This document shows, one piece after another, positions 13,001-22,535 of a stretch of 64,000 nt of DNA (position 1 is its first letter; each line of letters opens with the position of its first letter). The notes beneath the pieces are model-generated. The model worked only from the letters and a program-made list of their open reading frames with translations. It was not told where the DNA came from and searched no databases. The stretch is taken from positions 55,574,830 to 55,638,829 of the forward strand of contig NC_092344.1 of assembly GCF_963676685.1 (NCBI RefSeq), given 5' to 3'. This stretch comes from Mytilus edulis (taxonomy: Eukaryota; Mollusca; Bivalvia; Mytilida; Mytilidae). A program made the position numbers and the translations under genes.

Positions 13001-16000
13001 ATTTCTGGGCGTTATCAGACTACTGTTCATCTGAACATCGCTAGAGTCACAGACCGACTCAGCACTATTGCTATCAATAGCAGGGACAACAAATCCCCCA
13101 AAACCAATATCTGATGCATCCGTATAAGCCTTAAGATCATACAAATCTGACTCATGCAGATTCACACCCGTCTCATTCAGATCATTTACTGAATTTAACC
13201 AAAATCTAAGCTCACCAACCGCTGGAGCTGTCAAAGCAACCAGTGACTTCCAACTGGCTCTAAGAACTATACACTGATATAATTCCCTTGTCCTTAATCT
13301 TACCAGACTTCCAAAAACAACTTGCATTGAAATAATTTGTCCAACAATACAAGCAACCAGTTTTGCTCTGTATAAAATTTTCCCTTTACTGACACCATCA
13401 AGAATTTTTACAATACTTAATAACAACCTATCCACTCGCTCTTGAGTAATCTGAATTCTACCTAAATACATATCCCACACTAAACCTATCCAAATCAAGT
13501 TTTGTTGTGGATACCAAATACATTTGTCCTCAGCTATAAGAAAACCAAAATCAGACAAACTCTTTCTAATATAATCACTAGCTCTTTTAGCAGAAACTAA
13601 ATCACTAGCTCCACCCAAACCATCATCAAGATACATAATTATCTTTAATCCCTGTTTTCTCCAGTACTTAACCACCTCTTTCAAAACTTTTGTAAAAATA
13701 TGTCCTGCACTTGCAATACCAAAAGGAAGAACATTGAAAACAAAATAGTTAGCCACTCCGTCAATAACCCAACTAAAACCTAAATATTGCTTGTGCTCCT
13801 CTCTTATTTCAATATGATGATATGCACTTTTTAAATCATATCTAAATAGACAATCTCCCTTTTCAAATAATTCTCTTGCCACCGATGCATCTTCAAATTT
13901 AAATTTAAATTGGTGTATGCAACTGTTAATGTGCCTGCAATCTAACACTAATCTAGGTTTTTGTAATCTATTAAAAGCTACCGTAAGCGGATTAATAACG
14001 AATGGCTTATTATCAACCTTAGAAATACAACCTTTTTCTAATAATTTAGATATCTCGCTTGCAACAAAATCTCCATTGTCTCTCGAAGATTTGTTATTAG
14101 GCAAAGATACATTTTCAGGAAGTTCTTTAAAAGGTATACCGTAACCTTTTTCTATTACCTGTAAAATATAATCAGTCGCACCAGCTTGTTTCCATTTGTG
14201 TATCGATGAGCTGAGTTTACCTACGGGACTGATCAATTTCGTGGGTGTATTTAAATGTCTAGACAATTGATCTACACATTCCTCACGGTTGAGTAAACAA
14301 ATACTATCATTGCCAGAATCTAGTAAGTGAGCTTTGTTCAAATTAGCTGTTTTCAATGTTAAACTTTCATCAATGAAAAAACTTAAAGAATTACTATTTC
14401 TATACACATCATTATATAACAATAAATTACTATGTGTACTTAACTTCTTATTCTTTTCTGGACATTCAAACTGCCAATGGCCTGGTTTATAACAGTTATA
14501 ACACACTCCTGGCCTCCTAACTGACTTTACGCCACCACTGTTGTTACCATTATCTACTGAAGTTGAAGGTCTAGAATATGGAGTTGAACGCTTCTTTTTG
14601 GATTTTTCTACTTTCGCCTTTCTCTCTGCACGCGATGTTGCCCTCATGATCTTCCTGTCGTCTTCCGAATCATCGGCCAGCGGGTTTGAAGTATATTCTT
14701 GGACTACTCTCCAACCATGTTCAGACGAATCAGCCATTTTAACTAGTTTTTGACGATAAGCTAAAAGTTCTATACCTTCACTAATTCTCTGTTTAGCGTG
14801 AGCGGACTTGTCATCTGAAGAATCCAAACAAGATTCTGCTTCTTTTAGTGTCACGTTCATCTTCTTGTTGAACTTGAACTGGTCTTCACAGCTCTTTTTC
14901 TGGAACTTGTATGTATCTGCCGTTAAAATGTCAGTTTGAAGTTTACACATCTGCGCCTCCGAACGCTCTTTTTGTTGGTTGCCAAATGCCTGCAATCTTG
15001 ACGTGAAAATTCCATCTAACTTGCTTAAGAAATCATTTTGAGACCTTTGAATTTCTTCTCCAACTATCCTCTTGACGTTATTTTCAATGTCCATGGGGTC
15101 CATTATGAGGAACTGGCACTCAGAAAGAATTTGATGTACACAGTACGAACGCAAGGCTAGAAATGATACTCATATAACTATCTATTTACCACTACAATTT
15201 TTGGCGCCAAAAATTCCTACGCCTCGGAAATACCTTACCGAGAAGACAATAAATTCACGCTTTACTGCGTGCCGCGGGAATTATCTAATTAACGCTACAT
15301 AAGGGTAAATAATCGAACCTCCAAATAATTTAGTAATCAATCAGGATAAGAGTGAATGTAACTTGTAATTTCGTACAAATTTCATGCGTTTTGGATGCTT
15401 TTGTCAAATATGGAACACACTGCCACTGTTTCATATCTAAACTTTGCTGCAGATTTTGCAGTAAAGAAGATCGTGTTTCCACTCAAATACCGCAACGCAA
15501 TTCAAATTCCTTTTCTAAATTGTGCATATCATAACATTGACTTCGTTTACCTGGCCTACTGTAAAAGCCATATTACTTTGCCCTGAGCACAACCAGACAT
15601 CCCCGAACCATACATCTGTCAGAGTTATATTTCCAAGTGTTGATGAAGCAGTCAACGTGTAACCATGGTTTTCCCCAGGGTTATGTACAACACCTTGCCA
15701 AATTCCATGAGAGTCTACTGTAATACTTCCGCTGTGTTGATCGTCTAGATACAAATCAATCTTATCACCTTTTTTTGGAGAATGTCCCCATACAGATGCA
15801 CCACGAGGTCCTCTTTGAAGTACCATATGGTTGGCGTAAAATGTCGAAAACGAAAAAGTGACTGCCCTTTCTGAAATATATTTGATGCATGTTGAAGCGA
15901 ATTTTAATTACAAGTTGAAGGAACTTAAAATAATATCAATTTTTCACAATTTCTGTACAGCCACGTTTAAGAGACCCATCTAGGTATTTTTCAAATTAGT

Positions 16001-16684
16001 TGTACTACAATTTAGTTCAGGTTAAAAAAGCAGTTGATTTTATACCTCATTTATATTTTTTTATCTTTCATATAAAATGTTCCAACTAAATCAAAATAAT
16101 TATTATGAAACTATTTATATCAAACATAAGATCAGAATTCTGTTAAGCTACATCAATGCATTGATTGTTTTATACTTTTGTAGTGGTTCTCAAAATCAGA
16201 ATGTCGATAATACATGACTTGTTGCGCTATTTGTTACATTATGTTTTGCCAGATATAATATACAGTTATTTGCTAATTCCCAGTAGCTCTTAAGTGAACA
16301 TTTGTGACGTAATCGACATATTGAAAAGGATTCCACTCAGGTTACATGCTATATTCTACAGACACAGTAGCTAAAACACCATTATCCTACCTTACCAATC
16401 TCATACTCCTAAATGATAATTCCATATCAGTGGAGATCGATATCAATTTTAAAGTCTTTGAATTGATCATTGCAGGTCGTCGAACACTCGACCACATGCA
16501 ATCAAAATAAATAAGCAGATAGTTCTACATCTCAACTAACACAAATTTAAATACACAGTACAATGTATGTCTAAATCAATAATTAATTGATTGTCCATCT
16601 TGTTCATATAAAAACGTACTTACTTTCATACCCACTGGTCAAGTTTAAGACCGAAATGATACTGAAAAAGATGAACCACTTCAT
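3433..16684 (-). CDS. SIAE: Sialate O-acetylesterase, copy 1 (5' six exons; 3' end beyond window)
   Basis: Secreted or lysosomal SGNH-family esterase that removes O-acetyl groups from sialic acids. Exons on the minus strand: 16684-16624, 15870-15551, 9254-9110, 6958-6787, 4688-4594 and 3563-3433. All have AG/GT borders, and each is exactly as long as the matching exon of the second copy (61, 320, 145, 172, 95, 131 nt). Together they encode about 308 residues. Exon 1 starts with MKWFIFF, a hydrophobic signal peptide. Exon 2 ends with the serine block DVWLCSGQSNM. Exon 4 carries SDWGGTPVEAWS and exon 5 carries LWNGMIHPF and LWYQ, all typical of SIAE. No stop or frameshift was seen in these exons. 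The exons for the C-terminal part with the catalytic His are not in positions 1-3432. Intron 2 contains a 5-kb DIRS-type retrotransposon; the other introns hold dispersed repeats. Whether the spliced product is functional cannot be judged from this window. Confidence 0.88.
3926..4376. repeat. Tandem duplication, 224-bp period, with (AT)n core
   Basis: AAATGCTTTTAAATG begins at 3926 and again at 4150, and both copies end in GAAAAGTGATATCTT. An (AT)n tract (about 4021-4056) lies inside the first. A single related stretch is present in the same intron of SIAE copy 2 near 47800-47870, so the duplication is specific to copy 1. Confidence 0.75.
4021..4056. repeat. (TA)n microsatellite
   Basis: Uninterrupted TA repeat. 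Similar tracts lie at about 18463-18495 and 18930-18972. Confidence 0.9.
5150..6680 (+). repeat. Dispersed repeat with three CAAGCTTCTGTCCAAG units and terminal hairpin
   Basis: The motif (C/A)AAGC(T/A)TCTGTCCAAGTTTGG recurs near 5260, 5408 and 5598. AACCACAGAGTGAAT occurs at about 5480 and 6582. The right end has a GACGCCG-rich stretch, then a CGACTTTTCGAC hairpin (6600-6677), like the end of the repeat at 22801-23885. Another repeat (about 5655-6556) is inserted in it. Confidence 0.5.
5655..6556 (+). repeat. Dispersed repeat ending in the TATACTACTGTTGC motif
   Basis: Ends with GTAACCCAGATTTG ... CGATTTATGAG ... GGTATACTACTGTTGC. Further copies or fragments: 9440-9912, 35588-35632, 61410-61480 and 63340-63472. 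The long open frames in these copies (for example about 5997-6458 and 9454-9987) follow the repeat and are not credible genes. Confidence 0.6.
9440..9912 (+). repeat. Second copy of the TATACTACTGTTGC dispersed repeat
   Basis: Shares the CACAAAACGAGGTTCAACCC stretch, the TTTGTAACCCCGATTTG block and the GCATACTACTGTTGCC ending with 5655-6556. It lies in intron 2 of SIAE copy 1, left of the DIRS element. Confidence 0.6.
10330..10415 (-). repeat. Split direct repeat B2, 3' end of the DIRS element (86 bp)
   Basis: Terminal copy of the 86-bp repeat. A unique 419-bp stretch (10416-10834), in which I see no gene, separates it from A2. Confidence 0.92.
10835..10994 (-). repeat. Split direct repeat A2 of the DIRS element (160 bp)
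   Basis: Second copy of the 160-bp repeat. It abuts the B1 repeat at 10994/10995. That junction is expected to match the junction formed when the ends of the element join in a circle. Confidence 0.92.
10995..11080 (-). repeat. Split direct repeat B1 of the DIRS element (86 bp)
   Basis: Identical by eye to 10330-10415. It lies between the end of the recombinase frame and repeat A2. Confidence 0.92.
11206..12249 (-). CDS. DIRS-element tyrosine recombinase
   Basis: Open frame of 347 codons encoding a phage-integrase-type tyrosine recombinase, which inserts the circular cDNA. Catalytic residues are present: Arg181 in FLRFSEL, the HxxR box at His295-Arg298 in LHSLRSGG, His318 in KRHGRW and Tyr330 in KDGYV. 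A lysine-rich beta-hairpin (IRKSKTD) precedes them. The frame has no ATG before the Met in GFMKWK at residue 61, and its 5' edge overlaps the end of the polyprotein by 8 nt. A pyrimidine-rich tract and AG just before 12218 look like a splice acceptor, so translation from a spliced RNA or by frameshifting is plausible. Nothing in the frame is broken. Confidence 0.9.
   Translation of the reverse strand: MIDVFFIFGTGLNIEQFVHEAVEDSGIEEGHSLHNLVRSLSTRLLDARSESTDKKYYYGFMKWKRFCIEHSLLSLPASPIHIALYFVHLLDNGGTFSTVNTAFYSVKWAHEICGQLDPTSNTFVKNLLESAKRTAKNPVNKKDPVSKDILIDLCSMYQYSNDLTVVRDLVMILLSFSAFLRFSELSQLKCNDVTIKEGYLVLKIRKSKTDQYRAGDEVLVSKGQSLACPYSMFLRYLGLANIEISTDMYLFRPLYRSKDKCGLIKVNRPISYTTARECMIKRLKMVAPELNLGLHSLRSGGATSAANAGVNDRCWKRHGRWKSDSSKDGYVADSVANRLQVSEHLGL
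12242..15103 (-). CDS. DIRS-element Gag-reverse transcriptase-RNase H polyprotein
   Basis: The 953-residue ORF is read from the ATG at 15103, which lies just downstream of repeat A1; the open frame extends a little further upstream without another ATG. The N-terminal 180 residues are charged and Gag-like. A CCHC zinc knuckle follows (Cys201, Cys204, His209, Cys214). The RT domain runs roughly from 325 to 560, with Asp423 in FRYDLKSAYHH and the catalytic YLDD at 491-494. RNase H follows with the expected acidic set: Asp662 in YTDAS, Glu723, Asp748 in NTDN and Asp797 in KVADNLSRY. There are no internal stops. The protein should copy the element RNA into DNA in the cytoplasm or a particle. It overlaps the recombinase frame by 8 nt. 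Confidence 0.93.
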   Translation of the reverse strand: MDPMDIENNVKRIVGEEIQRSQNDFLSKLDGIFTSRLQAFGNQQKERSEAQMCKLQTDILTADTYKFQKKSCEDQFKFNKKMNVTLKEAESCLDSSDDKSAHAKQRISEGIELLAYRQKLVKMADSSEHGWRVVQEYTSNPLADDSEDDRKIMRATSRAERKAKVEKSKKKRSTPYSRPSTSVDNGNNSGGVKSVRRPGVCYNCYKPGHWQFECPEKNKKLSTHSNLLLYNDVYRNSNSLSFFIDESLTLKTANLNKAHLLDSGNDSICLLNREECVDQLSRHLNTPTKLISPVGKLSSSIHKWKQAGATDYILQVIEKGYGIPFKELPENVSLPNNKSSRDNGDFVASEISKLLEKGCISKVDNKPFVINPLTVAFNRLQKPRLVLDCRHINSCIHQFKFKFEDASVARELFEKGDCLFRYDLKSAYHHIEIREEHKQYLGFSWVIDGVANYFVFNVLPFGIASAGHIFTKVLKEVVKYWRKQGLKIIMYLDDGLGGASDLVSAKRASDYIRKSLSDFGFLIAEDKCIWYPQQNLIWIGLVWDMYLGRIQITQERVDRLLLSIVKILDGVSKGKILYRAKLVACIVGQIISMQVVFGSLVRLRTRELYQCIVLRASWKSLVALTAPAVGELRFWLNSVNDLNETGVNLHESDLYDLKAYTDASDIGFGGFVVPAIDSNSAESVCDSSDVQMNSSLITPRNSLHTVVGSWADHERIKSSTWRELEAVNRTVKSSLHLIKNQTLQINTDNKNVTSIVKNGSRKTDLQVLACELHTLCFENSCKITTQWIPRDQNKVADNLSRYSDCDDWGISTEVFNSLDNIWGIHTVDRFATDYNTKCTRFNSKFWCNCTEAVDAFKQSWKGENNWVVPPPNLVCKVIRKFLEDEANGTLVVPFWKSAPYWVLLCESNGNFKRFINNKKFLTEENSVITGRGNNGLFGKQGTLTMLAFKIRFD
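15128..15287 (-). repeat. Split direct repeat A1 of the DIRS element (160 bp)
   Basis: Matches 10835-10994 base for base as far as I can read. It forms the 5' end of the element and ends 24 nt before the polyprotein ATG, so it probably carries the promoter. Confidence 0.92.
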
Positions 16685-18458
16685 AGTTTCTTTGTTTCTG
16701 ACCACGACTGGCTTCACTTTATTTAGTCCAATTTTGTAACCTTTCGAAATTATCAAGATAAGAAACCGTTATCACGAAGTAACAGTACATATGTCCCTTT
16801 CCTGGGTTTTGTGAAGACTTATTCACTACTTTGCTATCGGTTTCGAGCTTTTTTGGTGTTTTGATGCTTCGCCTTTTTTTTTTACACCAGACATAAGTTC
16901 TGAAATGACTTATTATAAATGGTATGCGAGGCCTTGCATGTTTGATTTGTGTTTTTTCATGTACTTATATAACCCAAAACGATACTTCATTACTAGTATA
17001 TGTGGGACTTGATTTTAAAATATGTGGCAGTTGATCAGTTCAGGACATGTATCGGAGATTCAAATAATATTAATTTTAATGTACATCAGTAAATATGATA
17101 TGTAGCATTATACATTTCCCAACTAATTGGTATCGAGAGCTTGTAGCTGCTACTCAGACTTTTTATAACGTCACCAGTGTCTGAGTAGAAAGTTGATGAA
17201 CCAGGGTTATGTCATATAACGTCTCGTCATGTTTACTAAAAAAAAAAGTTCATTGGAAAGCACCAAGACCTTCTCGATACATATTCCGTATCAACTTCAC
17301 AAATGATACGCGATAGTTTTTTGAAGAATAGATTCTAGGTACTGACGTTGTTTATCATCTTAATAACGTGTCAAAGTATTCTTTTATTTGTCCTATTGAA
17401 TAGACAATAACAATCAAAACCAAGGAGTAAACAAAGACTCGCAAAACCAAAGGACATTTACAGCAACAGTTATAAATAATAAATCAGAAACAAAACGAAC
17501 TCCACTAAAAACCGGGAGTGAAATCAGGTGAACATTATTTTACTGTTTAATCTATGTGTTGGTGATATCTATTTGTCGTGGCTCGGTACTTATACATGCC
17601 ATCATTGTGTTATTCTGCTATGATAATTTTTCTTGTCTTTAATCTTTGTTCACACATAGTTGTCAACATAGGGGAATTAAATGCGACTGTCATACAAGTG
17701 AGAGGTTTACCTATCTAACAACCAGGTTTAATTTACCATTCGCTACATCCCTGAACCAAGTGAGGAATATGATAGTTGTTATCCATTCATTTGATGTTTT
17801 TGAGCTTTATTTTTGCCATTTAATTAGGGTCTTTCCTCTTTGAATTTTCATCGGAGTTCAATATTTTTGTGAATTTACTTTTTTTTATACATTTTCTTCT
17901 TTAAGTTCTGGTACGTTATAAAATTGAAAAGTGCTTCGTACCAACCGTAGAGTAAACTAGGAGCCGTCATTAAACTTTTAAAGGATTTTTAAATAAAGCT
18001 TCATTCAGCAACTTGGTATGGATTTGCAATGGATATTCTAGTATCAATAGCAAACATAAGAGTGTATACTCGATTAACCTTTCAAACGATCTTTGCAAGT
18101 TACCAATGCACGAACGATTTGTAATGTATATTTATTTCCCTTGAAATTGCAAAAGCAAATAGAAATAAGGCACATTTAAAATCTATCTGATTTTCGTCTG
18201 TTATAATTTTTATTGATACAATTTCCAATGAATTGGTTGGAATTTTTTGTGTAGGCATTTTTGGAAACATGAAAAAGGTCATTTTAACATACAAAATTAG
18301 CCCTGATAATAATATATTCATTGTGAAATAATTCTAAAGATGTATTGTGCTGCACGAGATCAAAACATCCGACTATGCTTGAATTATAAAAATAATTTGC
18401 ATTTAATGATACACCAAAAACAACACTAACAGATCAATTGCGTAACAGATCGGGAAAC

Positions 18459-18497
<39 letters not shown>

Positions 18498-18529
18498 ATC
18501 ACTATAATAAATGTTCTTGTGTATAGAAA
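16685..18529. other. Intergenic stretch upstream of SIAE copy 1
   Basis: Should contain the SIAE copy 1 promoter, but no clear TATA box stands out. A reverse-oriented copy of the dispersed repeat seen at 44090-44330 covers about 17640-17885. An (AT)n tract lies at about 18463-18495. No gene was seen. Confidence 0.5.
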
Positions 18530-18926
18530 TATATATAGATTACTAAAAAATCCAACATTTCCGGTATGAATAGTTTTAATTCACTAGTACTTTCATGTTT
18601 AAATAACAATCTTCAGGTGAAACTATACATGATTAACGTAACTATGTAACGGTAGGTATGTAACGTCATAGTTGTCGTTGAGTATATAAAGGGAGATAAA
18701 TCGTATTACACTTAGTCTATATATAGACGCTCCATACTTCTATATATAGACTAAGTGTAATACGATTTATCTCCCTTTATATACTCAACGACAACTATGA
18801 CGTTACATACCTACCGTTACATAGTTACGTTAATCATGTATAGTTTCACCTGAAGATTGTTATTTAAACATGAAAGTACTAGTGAATTAAAACTATTCAT
18901 ACCGGAAATGTTGGATTTTTTAGTAA

Positions 18927-18936
<10 letters not shown>
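18530..18936. repeat. Perfect 197-bp inverted repeat (hairpin)
   Basis: 18530-18726 and 18740-18936 are perfect reverse complements by eye, separated by 13 nt. (AT)n tracts flank both sides. Only about 30 bp of AT repeat separate it from the larger palindrome. The arms hold no coding frame. Confidence 0.92.
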
Positions 18937-18966
<30 letters not shown>

Positions 18967-18974
<8 letters not shown>

Positions 18975-20327
18975 ACTCGTCTAACCATCAACCCAACAAT
19001 GTTAGATCTGTAAATTTGCTTTCGCAAATTTTTGGTTCTTCCCTCACCGGGATTCGAACCCATACTACTGTGATATCGTGACACCAAATCGCCTGCACTG
19101 CAGCCGTCCCGCTAGACCACACGACCACCTGGGCTCTCAAAAAAAGAGCTTTCGCTGGTCGTGTGTTACCTTTCCACGTCAGTTTTAATCTAGCGGCGTA
19201 CTGCAGTACATGATATATAAGGCATGAAGATGTTATTGTTACAGATCAGCTAAATTATCTATAGTAAAGGATCCTACAAATTAATGTAAGATACAGTCAC
19301 AGAAAATAATTATATTTATAAGTACGTCTGAGTCAGTGACAACCCTACAACAGATGTATCCATCGGATCGCCATCAATGATGGTGATACATGGCTGTGTA
19401 CATAATGTATATACAACTCGTCTAAACATCAACCCAACAATGTTAGATCTGTAAATTTGCTTTCGCAAATTTTTGGTTCTTCCCTCGCCGGGATTCGAAC
19501 CCATGCTACTGTGATATCGTGACACCAAATCGCCTGCACTGCAGCCGTCCCGCTAGACCACACGACCACCTGGGCTCTCAAAAAAAGAGCTTTCGCTGGC
19601 CGTGTGTTACCTTTCCACGTCAGTTTTATGCCTTATATATCATGTACTGCAGTACGCCGCTAGATTAAAACTGACGTGGAAAGGTAACACACGGCCAGCG
19701 AAAGCTCTTTTTTTGAGAGCCCAGGTGGTCGTGTGGTCTAGCGGGACGGCTGCAGTGCAGGCGATTTGGTGTCACGATATCACAGTAGCATGGGTTCGAA
19801 TCCCGGCGATGGAAGAACCAAAAATTTGTGAAAGCAAATTTACAGATCTAACATTGTTGGGTTGATGTTTAGACGAGTTGTATATACATTATGTACACAG
19901 CCATGTATCACCATTATTGATGGCGATCCGATGGATACATCTGTTGTAGGGTTGTCACTGACTCAGACGTACTTATAAATATAATTATTTTCTGTGACTG
20001 TATCTTACATTAATTTGTAGAATCCTTTACTATAGATAATTTAGCTGATCTGTAACAATAACATCTTCATGCCTTATATATCATGTACTGCAGTACGCCG
20101 CTAGATTAAAACTGACGTGGAAAGGTAACACACGGCCAGCGAAAGCTCTTTTTTTGAGAGCCCAGGTGGTCGTGTGGTCTAGCGGGACGGCTGCAGTGCA
20201 GGCGATTTGGTGTCACGATATCACAGTAGCATGGGTTCGAATCCCGGCGAGGGAAGAACCAAAAATTTGCGAAAGCAAATTTACAGATCTAACATTGTTG
20301 GGTTGATGTTTAGACGAGTTGTATATA
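18967..20327. repeat. Giant palindrome with 662-bp arms
   Basis: Positions 18967-19628 are the reverse complement of 19666-20327 with no indels and few mismatches; paired positions add to 39294 throughout. The 37-bp centre is 19629-19665. Each arm holds two units of about 441 bp, each with a tRNA-like SINE head, so unit orientations are minus, minus, plus, plus. It lies in the intergenic region between SIAE copy 1 and the membrane-protein gene. It could be a true foldback or inverted duplication, or an assembly artefact. Confidence 0.9.
19715..19880 (+). repeat. tRNA-derived SINE-like unit (one of four)
   Basis: Starts with GAGAGCCCAGGTGG. An RNA polymerase III A box (TGGTCTAGCGG, 19734-19744) and B box (GGTTCGAATCC, 19793-19803) follow at tRNA-like spacing. 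A body runs through AACATTGTTGGG. Related units lie at about 20156-20322 (plus), 18971-19138 (minus) and 19412-19580 (minus). The head resembles a tRNA with a long variable arm, but it has no clean cloverleaf, so it is not called as a tRNA gene. Confidence 0.7.
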
Positions 20328-22535
20328 CATTATGTACACAGCCATGTATCACCATCATTGATGGCGATCCGATGAATACATCTGTTGTAGGGTTATATAT
20401 ATATATACTGACCGGCTTTAGAAACTCAACACTAAATTATTCTTTTCAATTTTCATTTTTAATTATGCATTTTTTTGTAAACAAACTTATGAATAGAAAG
20501 TTCTGTTATTACTTAAATGTTTGAAAAAAAATGCAGTTCGAAAGTTGAATTGATTACGTCATTTTCGATATTCAAATATTGTGGTATACAAGGAAACCCT
20601 GGTTTTCCCCTTACCAATGAACGTGTCACCGTCAAAAGCAATGACTGCCTGTAACAAACGCCAAAATGATTGTCAGAAAGGTCAACCATTTCTGTTCGGC
20701 ACGTTTTGGTTTCTGTTTTGCACCTTCTGATTTTGCCGTTGTTCCACCCATTACAATGTGTTTTGGCAATTATGCGGTTTAAACTTATAGGCTCTAAACG
20801 TTTTTCTGCAGTCGATTGTTTTCCAATTCAGTTAATGGAAAACATTTATGGCATTAATCTGTGCAAAATTTCATTCATCAATTTGGTTAGCAGTTGACGT
20901 TGCGGCCGTAGATCTGTCTCACAAATGACGTTGTCTAATCAAATTCTATTGACGTTGCATTGTCACTACATGTTGATCTAGTCTTTGGTGGTCTTCAACA
21001 AATCCAGTTTACCGATATCATTGTCGGAAGGACAGTAAGACGAGCTTCTGACGTCATTTTTTTGTGTTGCAGCACGTTCACGTTTTCCTGTTTGCAAAAT
21101 TCTAATGAGTTGATTCAGCTTTTCATTCCTGAGTTTTAGCAACATGGAGATGCAACATTTTTTAAATGATTAAAGTGTGTCCAAGGATTGAACGAACTGT
21201 TTCACAAAGAAAAAAAAAAACGGAAAAAATCTTTTATTGGCTCGAAATTTCTCTTTCTGAAATTTCGTGCGATCTAAAAAATCTGGTATGTTCAATAACC
21301 ACAGGTAAGTCAGATGTTTATTTTTCGAAAGGGAAAGACATATGATGAGCATCAATAGTAGTTGTATGAGGATCAAACATTATTTGGTGAAAAAAATTCT
21401 ACAAAATGAGTGTTGCGTTTTTAAAGCCAGTCAGTATATATATATATATGTCACTAAAGCTAGGCAATATACTGTGATGGCACTGGAAAATCATGAACAT
21501 TATTTTCTTTCGTCCTATCCAACTACTAGTATAATTTAAAATCCATCTTGTATTCCTCAGTATACTGTGATGGCATTTGGAAATCATGAACATTATTTTC
21601 TTTCGTCTTATATGAGTACTAGTATAACTTAAAATCCATCTTGTATTCCTCAATACTGTTTTTGCATTGGTTTTTGGTTATGCATATATATTTAGTTCCG
21701 AATTCATGTTTTGAACACTTTTTTCAAATCGTGATTATTTGTTTCTGACATTGTTTGTAATTAACAATATATAATAGATTCAAGATAACTGTTTTTAAAG
21801 TTACTTGCGACATTCCAAGAATGGTTTTACAAAATTTTATATGACCTTCGCAAAAAATTTACAATAAACGTTTTTTTTCTTCAAAATCCATAAATCAAAG
21901 TATATTTTTGTGTACATTTGTATTTCATTGCTTCATTGATCATTCAAGCCAAATCTTGGCACCTATACGAAATGAAATATCTATCATAATTCATATAACA
22001 TGTACACAGAACAAACAAGTTTATAATATCTAACGATATGAAAACAATTTTTACCTGTTAAACATTCCATCTGTTGAAAAAGAGGGGCGAAAGATACCAG
22101 AGGGACAGTAAAAGTCATAAATCGAAAATAAACTGACAACGCCATTGCAAAAAAGATGTTTTGTTATGTAAAGATGTTGCACATGCCAGATGAAATAATT
22201 GCAAAACGTTTTGAACGTCGTAACTTACAGATCAAACGTCCAGAATGATCGATTGAGACGGAAATTATTCGTATAACGTCTTAAAGTTAAACCGGAAACA
22301 ACTGAAATTCATCTTTTGTTACACAAGGCTATTGAAACACAGACATGTTCTATGAGGAATGAAAAGGCTTACGTTTTTTGTTAGTTCTGATATTTATTTC
22401 ACTTGAATTAAATATAATTTTTTTTATTTTTTATATTAATTTTAATTTCTATTATAGGAGTTAAAACTGTATATTACACAAGATAAACAAAAAATGATAA
22501 AGAAAATTATCAACAAACAGAAAAAATAGTGATTC
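20328..22535. other. Intergenic stretch between the palindromes and the membrane-protein gene
   Basis: Mostly unique AT-rich DNA. A 93-bp tandem duplication (ATACTGTGATGGCA..., from 21469 and 21562) and short TA microsatellites (about 20395-20405 and 21435-21450) are the only structures noted. No gene was seen. Confidence 0.5.
21469..21657. repeat. 93-bp tandem duplication
   Basis: Two adjacent copies starting with ATACTGTGATGGCA and ending with TTGTATTCCTCA, with scattered differences. Confidence 0.75.

Larger units (their letters stand above)
10330..15287 (-). mobile_element. DIRS-order tyrosine-recombinase retrotransposon with split direct repeats
   Basis: Element of 4958 bp, minus orientation, inside intron 2 of SIAE copy 1. 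A 160-bp repeat occurs at 15128-15287 and 10835-10994; an 86-bp repeat occurs at 10995-11080 and 10330-10415. Read on the minus strand the order is A1 - ORFs - B1 - A2 - B2, with B1 and A2 abutting. This is the split-direct-repeat layout of Ngaro/PAT-type DIRS elements. Both repeat pairs look identical by eye, which suggests recent insertion. The coding part has Gag with a zinc knuckle, reverse transcriptase, RNase H and a tyrosine recombinase. No methyltransferase or extra hydrolase ORF was seen, which fits Ngaro-like better than DIRS1-like. There is no LTR, integrase or obvious target-site duplication, as expected for recombinase-mediated insertion of a circle. Confidence 0.93.

Noticed and set aside
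12896-14753. Plus-strand frames inside the DIRS polyprotein
   Set aside because: Shadows of the minus-strand coding sequence.
15551-15870. SGNH-esterase exon next to the DIRS element taken as an accessory hydrolase of an Ngaro-type element
   Set aside because: It lies outside the split direct repeats, has splice sites, and occurs in a second SIAE gene with no element nearby.
19734-19803. tRNA genes in the palindrome
   Set aside because: A and B boxes are present but no clean cloverleaf or acceptor stem; four copies with a shared tail indicate a SINE.
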